The notes beneath the pieces were generated by a model. It was not told the DNA's origin. It did not search any database and worked only from the letters and a program-made list of their open reading frames with translations. Both the position numbers and the translations under genes were made by a program. A stretch of DNA of 64,000 nucleotides, taken from NCBI GenBank assembly GCA_032622095.1, contig CP136061.1:14521287-14585286 (forward strand), read 5' to 3'. Below are positions 1 to 13,850 of this stretch, one piece after another; the first letter of the stretch is position 1, and each line of letters starts with the position of its first letter. The DNA comes from Siphonodentalium dalli (taxonomy: Eukaryota; Mollusca; Scaphopoda; Gadilida; Siphonodentaliidae).

Positions 1-2262
1 TGGTGATGTCGTTAAATGATATTACTCTGATTGGTGATGTCGTTAAATTATATTACTCTGATTGGTGATGTGGTTAAATGATATTACTCTGATTGGTGAT
101 GTCGTTAAATTATATTACTCTGATTGGTGATGTGGTTAAATGATATTACTCTGATTGGTGATGTCGTTAAATTATATTACTCTGATTGGTGATGTGGTTA
201 AATGATATTACTCTGATTGGTGATGTCGTAAAATGATATTACTCTGATTGGTGATGTGGTAAAATGATATTACTCTGATTGGCGATGTCGTTAAATGATA
301 TTACTCTGATTGGTGATGTTGTTAAATGATATTACTCTGATTGATGATGTGGTTAAATGATATTGCTCTGATTGGCGATGTGGTAAACTGATATTACTCT
401 CATTGGCGATGTCGTTAAATGATATTACTCTGATTGGTGATGTCGTTAAATGATATTACTCTCATTGGCGATGTCGTTAAATGATATTACTCTGATTGGT
501 GATGTCGTTAAATGATATTACTCTGATTGGTGATGTCGTTAAATGATATTACTCTGATTGGCGATGTGGTAAACTGATATTACTCTCATTGGCGATGTCG
601 TTAAATGATATTACTCTGATTGGTGATGTCGTTAAATGATATTACTCTGATTGGTGATGTCGTTAAATGATATTACTCTGATTGGTGATGTGGTAAACTG
701 ATATTACTCTCATTGGCGATGTCGTTAAATGATATTACTCTGATTGGCGTTGTGTTAAAATGATATTACTCTGATTGGCGATGTTGTTAAATGATATTAC
801 TCTGATTGGTGATGTGGTTAAATGATATTACTCTGATTGGCGATGTCGTTAAATTATATTACTCTGATTGGTGATGTGGTTAAATGATATTACTCTGATT
901 GGTGATGTCGTTAAATTATATTACTCTGATTGGTGATGTGGTAATATGATATTACTCTGATTGGTGATGTCGTTAAATGATATTACTCTGATTGGCGATG
1001 TGGTTAAATGATATTACTCTCATTGGTGATGTGGTTAAATGTTATTACTCTGATTGGTGATGTGGTAAAATGATATTGCTCTGATTGGCGATGTGGTTAA
1101 ATGATATTACTCTGATTGGTGTTGTGGTAAAATGATATTACTCTGATTGGCGATGTCGTTAAATGATATTTCTCTGATTTGTGATGTCGTTAAATGATAT
1201 TACTCTGATTTGTGATGTCGTTAAATGATATTACTCTGATTGGCGATGTGGTAAAATGATATTACTCTGATTGGTGATGTCGTTAAATGATATTACTCTG
1301 ATTGGTGATGTGGTAAAATGATATTACTCTGATTGGTGATGTCGTTAAATGATATTACTCTGATTGGTGATGTCGTTAAATGATATTACTCTGATTGGTG
1401 ATGTTGTTAAATGATATTACTCTGATTGGCGATGTTGTTAAATGATATTACTCTGATTGGCGATGTTGTTAAATGATATTACTCTGATTGGCGATGTGGT
1501 TAAATGATATTACTCTGATTGGTGATGTTGTTAAATGATATTACTCTGATTGGCGATGTGGTTAAATGATATTACTCTGATTGGCGATGTAGTAAACTGA
1601 TAGTACTCTCATTGGTGATGTGGTAATATGATATTACTCTGATTGGTGATGTCGTTAAATGATATTACTCTGATTGGCGATGTGGTTAAATGATATTACT
1701 CTCATTGGTGATGTGGTTAAATGTTATTACTCTGATTGGTGATGTGGTAAAATGATATTGCTCTGATTGGCGATGTGGTTAAATGATATTACTCTGATTG
1801 GTGATGTGGTAAAATGATATTACTCTGATTGGTGATGTCGTTAAATGATATTACTCTGATTTGTGATGTCGTTAAATGATATTACTCTGATTTATGATGT
1901 CGTTAAATGATATTACTCTGATTGGCGATGTGGTAAACTGATATTACTCTGATTGGCGATGTGGTAAAATGATATTACTCTGATTGGTGATGTCGTTAAA
2001 TGATATTACTCTGATTGGTGATGTGGTAAAATGATATTACTCTGATTGGTGATGTCGTTAAATGATATCACTCTGATTGGTGATGTCATTAAATGATATT
2101 ACTCTGATTTGTGATGTCGTTAAATGATATTACTCTGATTTGTGATGTCGTTAAATGATATTACTCTGATTGGCGATGTCGTAAAGCGATATTACTCTGA
2201 TTGGCGATGTCGTAAAGCGATATTACTCTGATTGGCGATGTGGTAAAATGATATTACTCTGA
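1..2262. repeat. 31-bp satellite array, first segment (about 73 units)
   Basis: Head-to-tail 31-bp units built around TGATTGGTGATGTCGTTAA followed by an ATGATATTACTC-like tail. Units differ mainly at a few positions: GGTGATG or GGCGATG, then GTCGTT, GTGGTT or GTTGTT, and GTTAAATGAT alternating with GTAAAATGAT, GTAAACTGAT or GTAAAGCGAT. Because 31 is not a multiple of three, a reading frame passes through all phases of the unit and meets stops, so no open frame survives. The array is already in progress at base 1, so its left end lies outside the window. The last recognisable unit ends near 2,262. Confidence 0.98.
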
Positions 2263-3536
2263 ATGAATGTAATCCCCTTATACCAAACCATATACCACTT
2301 AAGAGATATATATGCATGTAGAACATTTAATGATGTCTACAAATTTACAATGTTTATAATGTACAATGGCTATATGTTATGTATGTCTGTCTGTCTGTTT
2401 GTTTAACTGTCTGTCCACCACCACGATAATTTATGTGCATCAGTATGCCTGGTTTGAACGCTTGCACCCAGCATAGTACTACTAACTATAGGGTACTAGA
2501 ACTTAATATTATTAAGGGGTATAGGACAATACCTTGGAATATTCACATAATTGCCTTAATTATTATAAGGAGATACTATATTAAATGCCAAATCCTATAT
2601 TAATTTTAACGGGCATAGTTATAAGCACAAATAAAATGGACTTAATCATGTTAAAGGATATTTAAGAAAAGGAACTTTACAATTATATAATACTATAATT
2701 TAAAATGTATATACATGTATAAGACACATAAAAGATTGTTATAAATATAATCCATTAAAACATTTATACCCTTTTATGGCATACCCCTATAACGGCATAA
2801 CCTTTATAGCAATACTGGGCTGCTAGAAACCAAAAACTATATTATACACTATTATAATATTAATAAAATAATTAGATTTATTCATAATTATATAGGGTTT
2901 GATACTCACTGCACATAATTGATAATCCACGGAATCTCATTAAGAAGGTTTTGAGGGAAGTTTTATTTTAATAAATATAAAACATATATGTATAAATGTA
3001 TTTCAAAACAATTCGATCAAAAAGCAGACTATAGACCCATTATTATCAGACTATACTTTGTGTATAAACTAAAACCAAATACCTCATTATTATACCTACA
3101 ACATATTATTGACTTTACTTTTGACCTACCGGTATATATAGGCTTGTTGACCAACTTTGGTTATAATTTAAAGGTATGCATACTAACAATTTTTTATAAT
3201 TACCTACGACAATTTTAAGTTAACTTTTTATAAATGCATTCAATTATAACCATAGTGAATACTATGATTGTTACATAACAATAGTAACAAATAATTCAAC
3301 CTAAATACAATATTGATAATTAAAAGATATTTGACTGACTTCCAGGGTGCTCTATAATTTTATCTTTTATTTCTGCCTTTTTACTTTTGACTGGCTAAAA
3401 CTGCTCCTACGGCAGACTATCTGTTCATCATTAGCATAATACAGCTTCCGGTGAGCAAGGCAGGGTACCTTTTTTGTGGGCCCAGGACACTGCGGCATCC
3501 CCCATTGCTCACTATGAATGTGGGCACCATAAAACA
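2263..3536. other. Non-satellite interruption within the array
   Basis: About 1.27 kb of AT-rich DNA with no 31-bp unit, sharply bounded on both sides by the satellite. It holds a 76-codon open frame (2,988-3,218, plus) with low-complexity AT-driven composition that I do not recognise and do not call a gene. Near the right edge, GTGAGCAAGG (about 3,452) and CCATTGCTCAC (about 3,502) form a short inverted pair. This could be an inserted element or an island of original sequence. I see no clear target-site duplication or transposase. Confidence 0.8.
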
Positions 3537-3658
3537 GTGATGTCGTAAAATGATATTACTCTGATTGGCGATGTCGTAAAGCGATATTACTCTGATTGGC
3601 GATGTGGTAAAATGATATTACTCTGATTGGCGTTGTGTTAAAATGATATTACTCTGAT

Positions 3659-4807
3659 TGGTGATGTCGTTAAATGATATTACTCTGATTGGTGATGTCG
3701 TTAAATTATATTACTCTGATTGGTGATGTGGTTAAATGATATTACTCTGATTGGTGATGTCGTTAAATTATATTACTCTGATTGGTGATGTGGTTAAATG
3801 ATATTACTCTGATTGGTGATGTCGTTAAATTATATTACTCTGATTGGTGATGTGGTTAAATGATATTACTCTGATTGGTGATGTCGTAAAATGATATTAC
3901 TCTGATTGGTGATGTGGTAAAATGATATTACTCTGATTGGCGATGTCGTTAAATGATATTACTCTGATTGGTGATGTTGTTAAATGATATTACTCTGATT
4001 GATGATGTGGTTAAATGATATTGCTCTGATTGGCGATGTGGTAAACTGATATTACTCTCATTGGCGATGTCGTTAAATGATATTACTCTGATTGGTGATG
4101 TCGTTAAATGATATTACTCTCATTGGCGATGTCGTTAAATGATATTACTCTGATTGGTGATGTCGTTAAATGATATTACTCTGATTGGTGATGTCGTTAA
4201 ATGATATTACTCTGATTGGCGATGTGGTAAACTGATATTACTCTCATTGGCGATGTCGTTAAATGATATTACTCTGATTGGTGATGTCGTTAAATGATAT
4301 TACTCTGATTGGTGATGTCGTTAAATGATATTACTCTGATTGGTGATGTGGTAAACTGATATTACTCTCATTGGCGATGTCGTTAAATGATATTACTCTG
4401 ATTGGCGTTGTGTTAAAATGATATTACTCTGATTGGCGATGTTGTTAAATGATATTACTCTGATTGGTGATGTGGTTAAATGATATTACTCTGATTGGCG
4501 ATGTCGTTAAATTATATTACTCTGATTGGTGATGTGGTTAAATGATATTACTCTGATTGGTGATGTCGTTAAATTATATTACTCTGATTGGTGATGTGGT
4601 AATATGATATTACTCTGATTGGTGATGTCGTTAAATGATATTACTCTGATTGGCGATGTGGTTAAATGATATTACTCTCATTGGTGATGTGGTTAAATGT
4701 TATTACTCTGATTGGTGATGTGGTAAAATGATATTGCTCTGATTGGCGATGTGGTTAAATGATATTACTCTGATTGGTGTTGTGGTAAAATGATATTACT
4801 CTGATTG
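3659..4807. repeat. Block duplicate of window positions 1-1,149 (offset 3,658)
   Basis: The order of variant units from base 1 is repeated from base 3,659: the alternating TTAAATTAT and TTAAATGAT units, the TTGATGATG unit (341 and 3,999) and the first GCTCTG unit. The two stretches agree until about 1,149 and 4,807 and then diverge. The offset equals 118 units of 31 bp although it spans the non-satellite interruption. This shows duplication of about 37 units as a block. Confidence 0.85.
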
Positions 4808-7800
4808 GTGATGTGGTAAAATGATATTACTCTGATTGGTGATGTCGTTAAATGATATTACTCTGATTGGTGATGTCATTAAATGATATTACTCTGATTT
4901 GTGATGTCGTTAAATGATATTACTCTGATTTGTGATGTCGTTAAATGATATTACTCTGATTGGCGATGTGGTTAAATGATATTACTCTGATTGGTGATGT
5001 CGTTAAATGATATTACTCTGATTTGCGATGTGTTTAAATGATATTACTCTGATTGGTGATGTGGTTAAATGATATTACTCTGATTGGCGATGTGGTTAAA
5101 TGATATTACTCTGATTTGCGATGTGTTTAAATGATATTACTCTGATTGGCGATGTGGTAAAATGATATTACTCTGATTGGCGATGTCGTTAAATGATATT
5201 ACTCTGATTGGTGATGTGGTTAAATGATATTACTCTGATTAGTGATGTTGTTAAATGATATTACTCTGATTGGCGATGTCGTTAAATGATATTACTCTGA
5301 TTGGTGATGTCGTTAAATTATATTACTCTGATTGGTGATGTGGTTAAATGATATTACTCTGATTGGTGATGTCGTTAAATTATATTACTCTGATTGGCGA
5401 TGTGGTTAAATGATATTACTCTGATTGGCGATGTCGTTAAATGATATTACTCTGATTGGTGATGTGGTTAAATGATATTACTCTGATTGGCGATGTGGTA
5501 AACTGATATTACTCTGATTGGCGATGTTGTTAAATGATATTACTCTGATTGGTGATGTGGTTAAATGATATTACTCTGATTGGCGATGTGGTTAAATGAT
5601 ATTACTCTGATTGGCGATGTGGTTAAATGATATTACTCTGATTGGCGATGTGGTTAAATGATATTACTCTGATTGGCGATGTCGTTAAATGATATTACTC
5701 TGATTGGCGATGTCGTTAAATGATATTACTCTGATTGGTGATGTCGTTAAATGATATTACTCTGATTGGCGATGTGGTTAAATGATATTACTCTGATTGG
5801 TGATGTCGTTAAATGATATTACTCTGATTGGTGATGTCGTTAAATGATATTACTCTGATTAGCGATGTGGTTAAATGATATTACTCTGATTGGCGATGTC
5901 GTTAAATGATATTACTCTGATTGGTGATGTTGTTAAATGATATTACTCTGATTGGTGATGTTATTAAATGATATTACTCTGATTGGTGATGTTGTTAAAT
6001 GGTATTACTCTGATTGGTGATGTTGTTAAATTATATTACTCTGATTGGTGATGTGGTTAAATGATATTACTCTGATTGGTGATGTTGTTAAATGATATTG
6101 CTCTGATTGGCGATGTCGTTAAATGATATTACTCTGATTGGCGATGTTGTTAAATGATATTACTCTGATTGACGATGTCGTTAAATGATATTACTCTGAT
6201 TGGTGATGTCGTTAAATGATATTACTCTGATTGGTGATGTCGTTAAATGATATTACTCTGATTGGTGATGTTGTTAAATGATATTACTCTGATTGGTGAT
6301 GTCGTTAAATGATATTACTCTGATTGACGATGTCGTTAAATGATATTACTCTGATTGGTGATGTTGTTAAATGATATTACTCTGATTGGTGATGTTGTTA
6401 AATGATATTACTCTGATTGGTGATGTCGTTAAATGATATTACTCTGATTGGTGATGTTGTTAAATGATATTACTCTGATTGGTGATGTCGTTAAATGATA
6501 TTACTCTGATTGGTGATGTTGTTAAATGATATTACTCTGATTGGCGATGTCGTTAAATGATATTACTCTGATTGGTGATGTTGTTAAATGATATTACTCT
6601 GATTGGTGATGTCGTTAAATGATATTACTCTGATTGGTGATGTTGTTAAATGATATTACTCTGATTGGTGATGTCGTTAAATGATATTACTCTGATTGGT
6701 GATGTCGTTAAATGATATTACTCTGATTGGCGATGTTGTTAAATGATATTACTCTGATTGGTGATGTCGTTAAATGATATTACTCTGATTGGTGATGTTG
6801 TTAAATGATATTACTCTGATTGGCGATGTTGTTAAATGATATTACTCTGATTGGCGATGTTGTTAAATGATATTACTCTGATTGGTGATGTCGTTAAATG
6901 ATATTACTCTGATTGGTGATGTTGTTAAATGATATTACTCTGATTGGCGATGTCGTTAAATGATATTACTCTGATTGGCGATGTTGTTAAATGATATTAC
7001 TCTGATTGGCGATGTTGTTAAATGATATTACTCTGATTGGTGATGTGGTAAACTGATATTACTCTGATTGGCGATGTCGTTAAATGATATTACTCTGATT
7101 GGTGATGTTGTTAAATGATATTACTCTGATTGGCGATGTTGTTAAATGATATTACTCTGATTGGTGATGTTGTTAAATGATATTACTCTGATTGGTGATG
7201 TGGTAAACTGATATTACTCTGATTGGCGATGTCGTTAAATGATATTACTCTGATTGGCGATGTCGTAAAGCGATATTACTCTGATTGGTGATGTCGTAAA
7301 ATGATATTACTCGGATTGGCGATGTGGTAAAATGATATTACTCTGATTGGTGATGTGGTAAAATGATATTACTCTGATTGGCGTTGTGGTAAAATGATAT
7401 TACTCTGATTGGCGATGTGGTAAAATGATATTACTCTGATTGGCGATGTGGTAAAATGATATTACTCTGATTGGCGTTGTCGTTAAATGATATTACTCTG
7501 ATTGGCGATGTCGTTAAATGATAGTACTCTGATTTGTGATGTCGTTAAATGATATTACTCTGATTGGTGATGTCGTTAAATGATATTACTCTGATTGGCG
7601 ATGTGGTAAAATGATATTACTCTGATTGGCGATGTCGTAAAATGATATTACTCTGATTGGTGATGTTGTTAAATGATATTACTCTGATTGGTGATGTTGT
7701 TAAATGATATTATTCTGATTGGTGATGTCGTTAAATGATATTACTCTGATTGGCGATGTGGTAAAATGATATTACTCTGATTGGCGATGTGGTAAAATGA

Positions 7801-8299
7801 TATTACTCTGATTGGCGATGTCGTAAAATGATATTACTCTGATTGGTGATGTTGTTAAATGATATTATTCTGATTGGTGATGTCGTTAAATGATATTACT
7901 CTGATTGGTGATGTGGTTAAATGATATTACTCTGATTGGCGATGTCGTTAAATGATATTACTCTGATTGGCGATGTGGTAAAATGATATTACTCTGATTG
8001 GCGATGTCGTAAAATGATATTACTCTGATTGGCGATGTCGTTAAATGATATTACTCTGATTGGCGATGTGGTAAAATGATATTACTCTGATTGGCGATGT
8101 GGTAAACTGATATTACTCTGATTGGCGATGGTGTTAAATGATATTACTCTGATTGGTGATGTTGTTAAATGATATTACTCTGATTGGCGATGTTGTTAAA
8201 TGATATTACTCTGATTGGTGATGTGGTAAACTGATATTACTCTGATTGGCGATGTGGTAAAATGATATTACTCTGATTGGCGATGTCGTTAAATGATAT

Positions 8300-11200
8300 T
8301 ACTCTGATTGGTGATGTTGTTAAATGATATTGCTCTGATTGGCGATGTCGTTAAATTATATTACTCTGATTGGTGATGTTGTTAAATGATATTACTCTGA
8401 TTGGCGATGTCGTTAAATGATATTACTCTGATTGGCGATGTCGTAAAATGATATTACTCTGATTGGCGATGTCGTAAAATGATATTACTCTGATTGGCGA
8501 TGTCGTAAAATGATATTACTCTGATTGGTGATGTTGTTAAATGATATTACTCTGATTGGCGATGTCGTTAAATGATATTACTCTGATTGGTGATGTTGTT
8601 AAATGGTATTACTCTGATTGGCGATGTCGTTAAATGATATTACTCTGATTGGCGATGTCGTAAAATGATATTACTCTGATTGGTGATGTTGTTAAATGAT
8701 ATTACTCTGATTGGCGATGTCGTTAAATGATATTACTCTGATTGGTGATGTTGTTAAATGATATTACTCTGATTGGCGATGTCGTAAAATGATATTACTC
8801 TGATTGGTGATGTTGTTAAATGATATTACTCTGATTGGCGATGTCGTTAAATGATATTACTCTGATTGGTGATGTTGTTAAATGATATTACTCTGATTGG
8901 CGATGTGGTAAAATGATATCACTCTGATTGGTGATGTCGTTAAATGATATTACTCTGATTGGCGATGTCGTTAAATGATATTACTCTGATTGGTGATGTT
9001 GTTAAATGATATTACTCTGATTTGTGATGTTGTTAAATGATATTGCTCTGATTGGCGATGTCGTTAAATGATATTACTCTGATTGGTGATGTTGTTAAAT
9101 GATATTACTCTGATTGGCGATGTCGTTAAATGATATTACTCTGATTGGCGATGTCGTAAAATGATATTACTCTGATTGGTGATGTTGTTAAATGATATTA
9201 CTCTGATTGGCGATGTTGTTAAATGTTATTACTCTGATTGGCGATGTCGTTAAATGATATTACTCTGATTGGCGATGTCGTTAAATGATATTACTCTGAT
9301 TGGTGATGTCGTTAAATGATATTACTCTGATTGGTGATGTTGGTAAATGATATTACTCTGATTGGCGATGTGGTAAAATGATATTACTCTGATTGGCGAT
9401 GTCGTTAAATGATATTACTCTGATTGGTGATGTCGTTAAATGATATTACTCTGATTGGTGATGTTGTTAAATGATATTACTCTGATTGGCGATGTGGTAA
9501 AATGATATTACTCTGATTGGCGATGTCGTTAAATGATATTACTCTGATTGGCGAAGTGGTTAAATGATATTACTCTGATTGGCGATGTGGTAAAATGATA
9601 TTACTCTGATTGGCGATGTCGTTAAATGATATTACTCTGATTGGCGATGTGGTAAAATGATATTACTCTGATTGGCGATGTCGTTAAATGATATTACTCT
9701 GATTGGTGATGTTGTTAAATGATATTGCTCTGATTGGCGATGTCGTTAAATGATATTACTCTGATTGGTGATGTTGTTAAATGATATTACTCTGATTGGC
9801 GATGTCGTTAAATGATATTACTCTGATTGGCGATGTCGTAAAATGATATTACTCTGATTGGTGATGTTGTTAAATGATATTACTCTGATTGGTGATGTCG
9901 TTAAATGATATTACTCTGATTGGCGATGTCGTTAAATGATATTACTCTGATTGGTGATGTTGTTAAATGATATTACTCTGATTGGGGATGTCGTTAAATG
10001 ATATTACTCTGATTGGTGATGTTGTTAAATGATATTACTCTGATTGGTGATGTTGTTAAATGATATTACTCTGATTGGCGATGTTGTTAAATGATATTAC
10101 TCTGATTGGCGATGTTGTTAAATGATATTACTCTGATTGGTGATGTGGTAAATGATATTACTCTGATTGGCGATGTTGTTAAATGATATTACTCTGATTG
10201 GCGATGTTGTTAAATGATATTACTCTGATTGGTGATGTGGTAAAATGATATTACTCTGATTGGCGATGTGGTAAAATGATATTACTCTGATTGGTGATGT
10301 GGTAAAATGATATTACTCTGATTGGCGATGTTGTTAAATGATATTACTCTGATTGGTGATGTGGTAAAATGATATTACTCTGATTGGCGATGTCGTTAAA
10401 TGATATTACTCTGATTGGCGATGTTGTTAAATGATATTACTCTGATTGGTGATGTCGTTAAATGATATTACTCTGATTGGCGATGTTGTAAAATGATATT
10501 ACTCTGATTGGCGATGTGGTAAACTGATATTACTCTGATTGGCGATGTCGTTAAATGATATTACTCTGATTGGCGATGTTGTTAAATGATATTACTCTGA
10601 TTGGTGATGTCGTTAAATGATATTACTCTGATTGGTGATGTTGTTAAATGATATTACTCTGATTGGCGATGTCGTTAAATGATATTACTCTGATTGGTGA
10701 TGTTGTTAAATGATATTACTCTGATTGGTGATGTCGTTAAATGATATTACTCTGATTGGTGATGTTGTTAAATGATATTACTCTGATTGGTGATGTCGTT
10801 AAATGATATTACTCTGATTGGTGATGTCGTTAAATGATATTACTCTGATTGGCGATGTTGTTAAATGATATTACTCTGATTGGTGATGTCGTTAAATGAT
10901 ATTACTCTGATTGGTGATGTTGTTAAATGATATTACTCTGATTGGCGATGTTGTTAAATGATATTACTCTGATTGGCGATGTTGTTAAATGATATTACTC
11001 TGATTGGTGATGTCGTTAAATGATATTACTCTGATTGGTGATGTTGTTAAATGATATTACTCTGATTGGCGATGTCGTTAAATGATATTACTCTGATTGG
11101 TGATGTTGTTAAATGATATTGCTCTGATTGGCGATGTCGTTAAATGATATTACTCTGATTGGTGATGTTGTTAAATGATATTACTCTGATTGGCGATGTC

Positions 11201-13850
11201 GTTAAATGATATTACTCTGATTGGCGATGTCGTAAAATGATATTACTCTGATTGGCGATGTCGTAAAATGATATTACTCTGATTGGCGATGTCGTAAAAT
11301 GATATTACTCTGATTGGTGATGTTGTTAAATGATATTACTCTGATTGGCGATGTCGTTAAATGATATTACTCTGATTGGTGATGTTGTTAAATGGTATTA
11401 CTCTGATTGGCGATGTCGTTAAATGATATTACTCTGATTGGCGATGTCGTAAAATGATATTACTCTGATTGGTGATGTTGTTAAATGATATTACTCTGAT
11501 TGGCGATGTCGTTAAATGATATTACTCTGATTGGTGATGTTGTTAAATGATATTACTCTGATTGGCGATGTCGTAAAATGATATTACTCTGATTGGTGAT
11601 GTTGTTAAATGATATTACTCTGATTGGCGATGTCGTTAAATGATATTACTCTGATTGGTGATGTTGTTAAATGATATTACTCTGATTGGCGATGTGGTAA
11701 AATGATATCACTCTGATTGGTGATGTCGTTAAATGATATTACTCTGATTGGCGATGTCGTTAAATGATATTACTCTGATTGGTGATGTTGTTAAATGATA
11801 TTACTCTGATTTGTGATGTTGTTAAATGATATTGCTCTGATTGGCGATGTCGTTAAATGATATTACTCTGATTGGTGATGTTGTTAAATGATATTACTCT
11901 GATTGGCGATGTCGTTAAATGATATTACTCTGATTGGCGATGTCGTAAAATGATATTACTCTGATTGGTGATGTTGTTAAATGATATTACTCTGATTGGC
12001 GATGTTGTTAAATGTTATTACTCTGATTGGCGATGTCGTTAAATGATATTACTCTGATTGGCGATGTCGTTAAATGATATTACTCTGATTGGTGATGTCG
12101 ATAAATGATATTACTCTGATTGGTGATGTTGGTAAATGATATTACTCTGATTGGCGATGTGGTAAAATGATATTACTCTGATTGGCGATGTCGTTAAATG
12201 ATATTACTCTGATTGGTGATGTCGTTAAATGATATTACTCTGATTGGTGATGTTGTTAAATGATATTACTCTGATTGGCGATGTGGTAAAATGATATTAC
12301 TCTGATTGGCGATGTCGTTAAATGATATTACTCTGATTGGCGAAGTGGTTAAATGATATTACTCTGATTGGCGATGTGGTAAAATGATATTACTCTGATT
12401 GGCGATGTCGTTAAATGATATTACTCTGATTGGCGATGTGGTAAAATGATATTACTCTGATTGGCGATGTCGTTAAATGATATTACTCTGATTGGTGATG
12501 TTGTTAAATGATATTGCTCTGATTGGCGATGTCGTTAAATGATATTACTCTGATTGGTGATGTTGTTAAATGATATTACTCTGATTGGCGATGTCGTTAA
12601 ATGATATTACTCTGATTGGCGATGTCGTAAAATGATATTACTCTGATTGGTGATGTTGTTAAATGATATTACTCTGATTGGTGATGTCGTTAAATGATAT
12701 TACTCTGATTGGCGATGTCGTTAAATGATATTACTCTGATTGGTGATGTTGTTAAATGATATTACTCTGATTGGGGATGTCGTTAAATGATATTACTCTG
12801 ATTGGTGATGTTGTTAAATGATATTACTCTGATTGGTGATGTTGTTAAATGATATTACTCTGATTGGCGATGTTGTTAAATGATATTACTCTGATTGGCG
12901 ATGTTGTTAAATGATATTACTCTGATTGGTGATGTGGTAAATGATATTACTCTGATTGGCGATGTTGTTAAATGATATTACTCTGATTGGTGATGTCGTT
13001 AAATGATATTACTCTGATTGGCGATGTGGTAAAATGATATTACTCTGATTGGCGATGTTGTTAAATGATATTACTCTGATTGGTGATGTGGTAAAATGAT
13101 ATTACTCTGATTGGCGATGTGGTAAAATGATATTACTCTGATTGGTGATGTGGTAAAATGATATTACTCTGATTGGCGATGTTGTTAAATGATATTACTC
13201 TGATTGGTGATGTGGTAAAATGATATTACTCTGATTGGCGATGTCGTTAAATGATATTACTCTGATTGGCGATGTTGTTAAATGATATTACTCTGATTGG
13301 TGATGTCGTTAAATGATATTACTCTGATTGGCGATGTTGTAAAATGATATTACTCTGATTGGCGATGTGGTAAACTGATATTACTCTGATTGGCGATGTC
13401 GTTAAATGATATTACTCTGATTGGCGATGTTGTTAAATGATATTACTCTGATTGGTGATGTCGTTAAATGATATTACTCTGATTGGTGATGTTGTTAAAT
13501 GATATTACTCTGATTGGCGATGTCGTTAAATGATATTACTCTGATTGGTGATGTTGTTAAATGATATTACTCTGATTGGTGATGTCGTTAAATGATATTA
13601 CTCTGATTGGTGATGTTGTTAAATGATATTACTCTGATTGGTGATGTCGTTAAATGATATTACTCTGATTGGTGATGTCGTTAAATGATATTACTCTGAT
13701 TGGCGATGTTGTTAAATGATATTACTCTGATTGGTGATGTCGTTAAATGATATTACTCTGATTGGTGATGTTGTTAAATGATATTACTCTGATTGGCGAT
13801 GTTGTTAAATGATATTACTCTGATTGGCGATGTTGTTAAATGATATTACT
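8300..13850. repeat. Two related satellite blocks, offset about 2,789 bp
   Basis: Rare units recur at a 2,789-bp offset: TGCTCTG at 8,331 and 11,120, TTGGGGATG at 9,982 and 12,771, and a 30-bp unit (GTGGTAAATG) at 10,142 and 12,931. The offset is 90 units minus one base, explained by the shared short unit. Further right, the ATGTTGTAAAATG unit near 10,481 recurs near 13,332, an offset two units longer, so a two-unit indel separates the copies. Block edges are approximate. Confidence 0.75.

Noticed and set aside
3452-3512. tRNA or terminator-like hairpin in the interruption
   Set aside because: There is only a short GTGAGCAA/TTGCTCAC pair, with no cloverleaf, A/B boxes or T-run.
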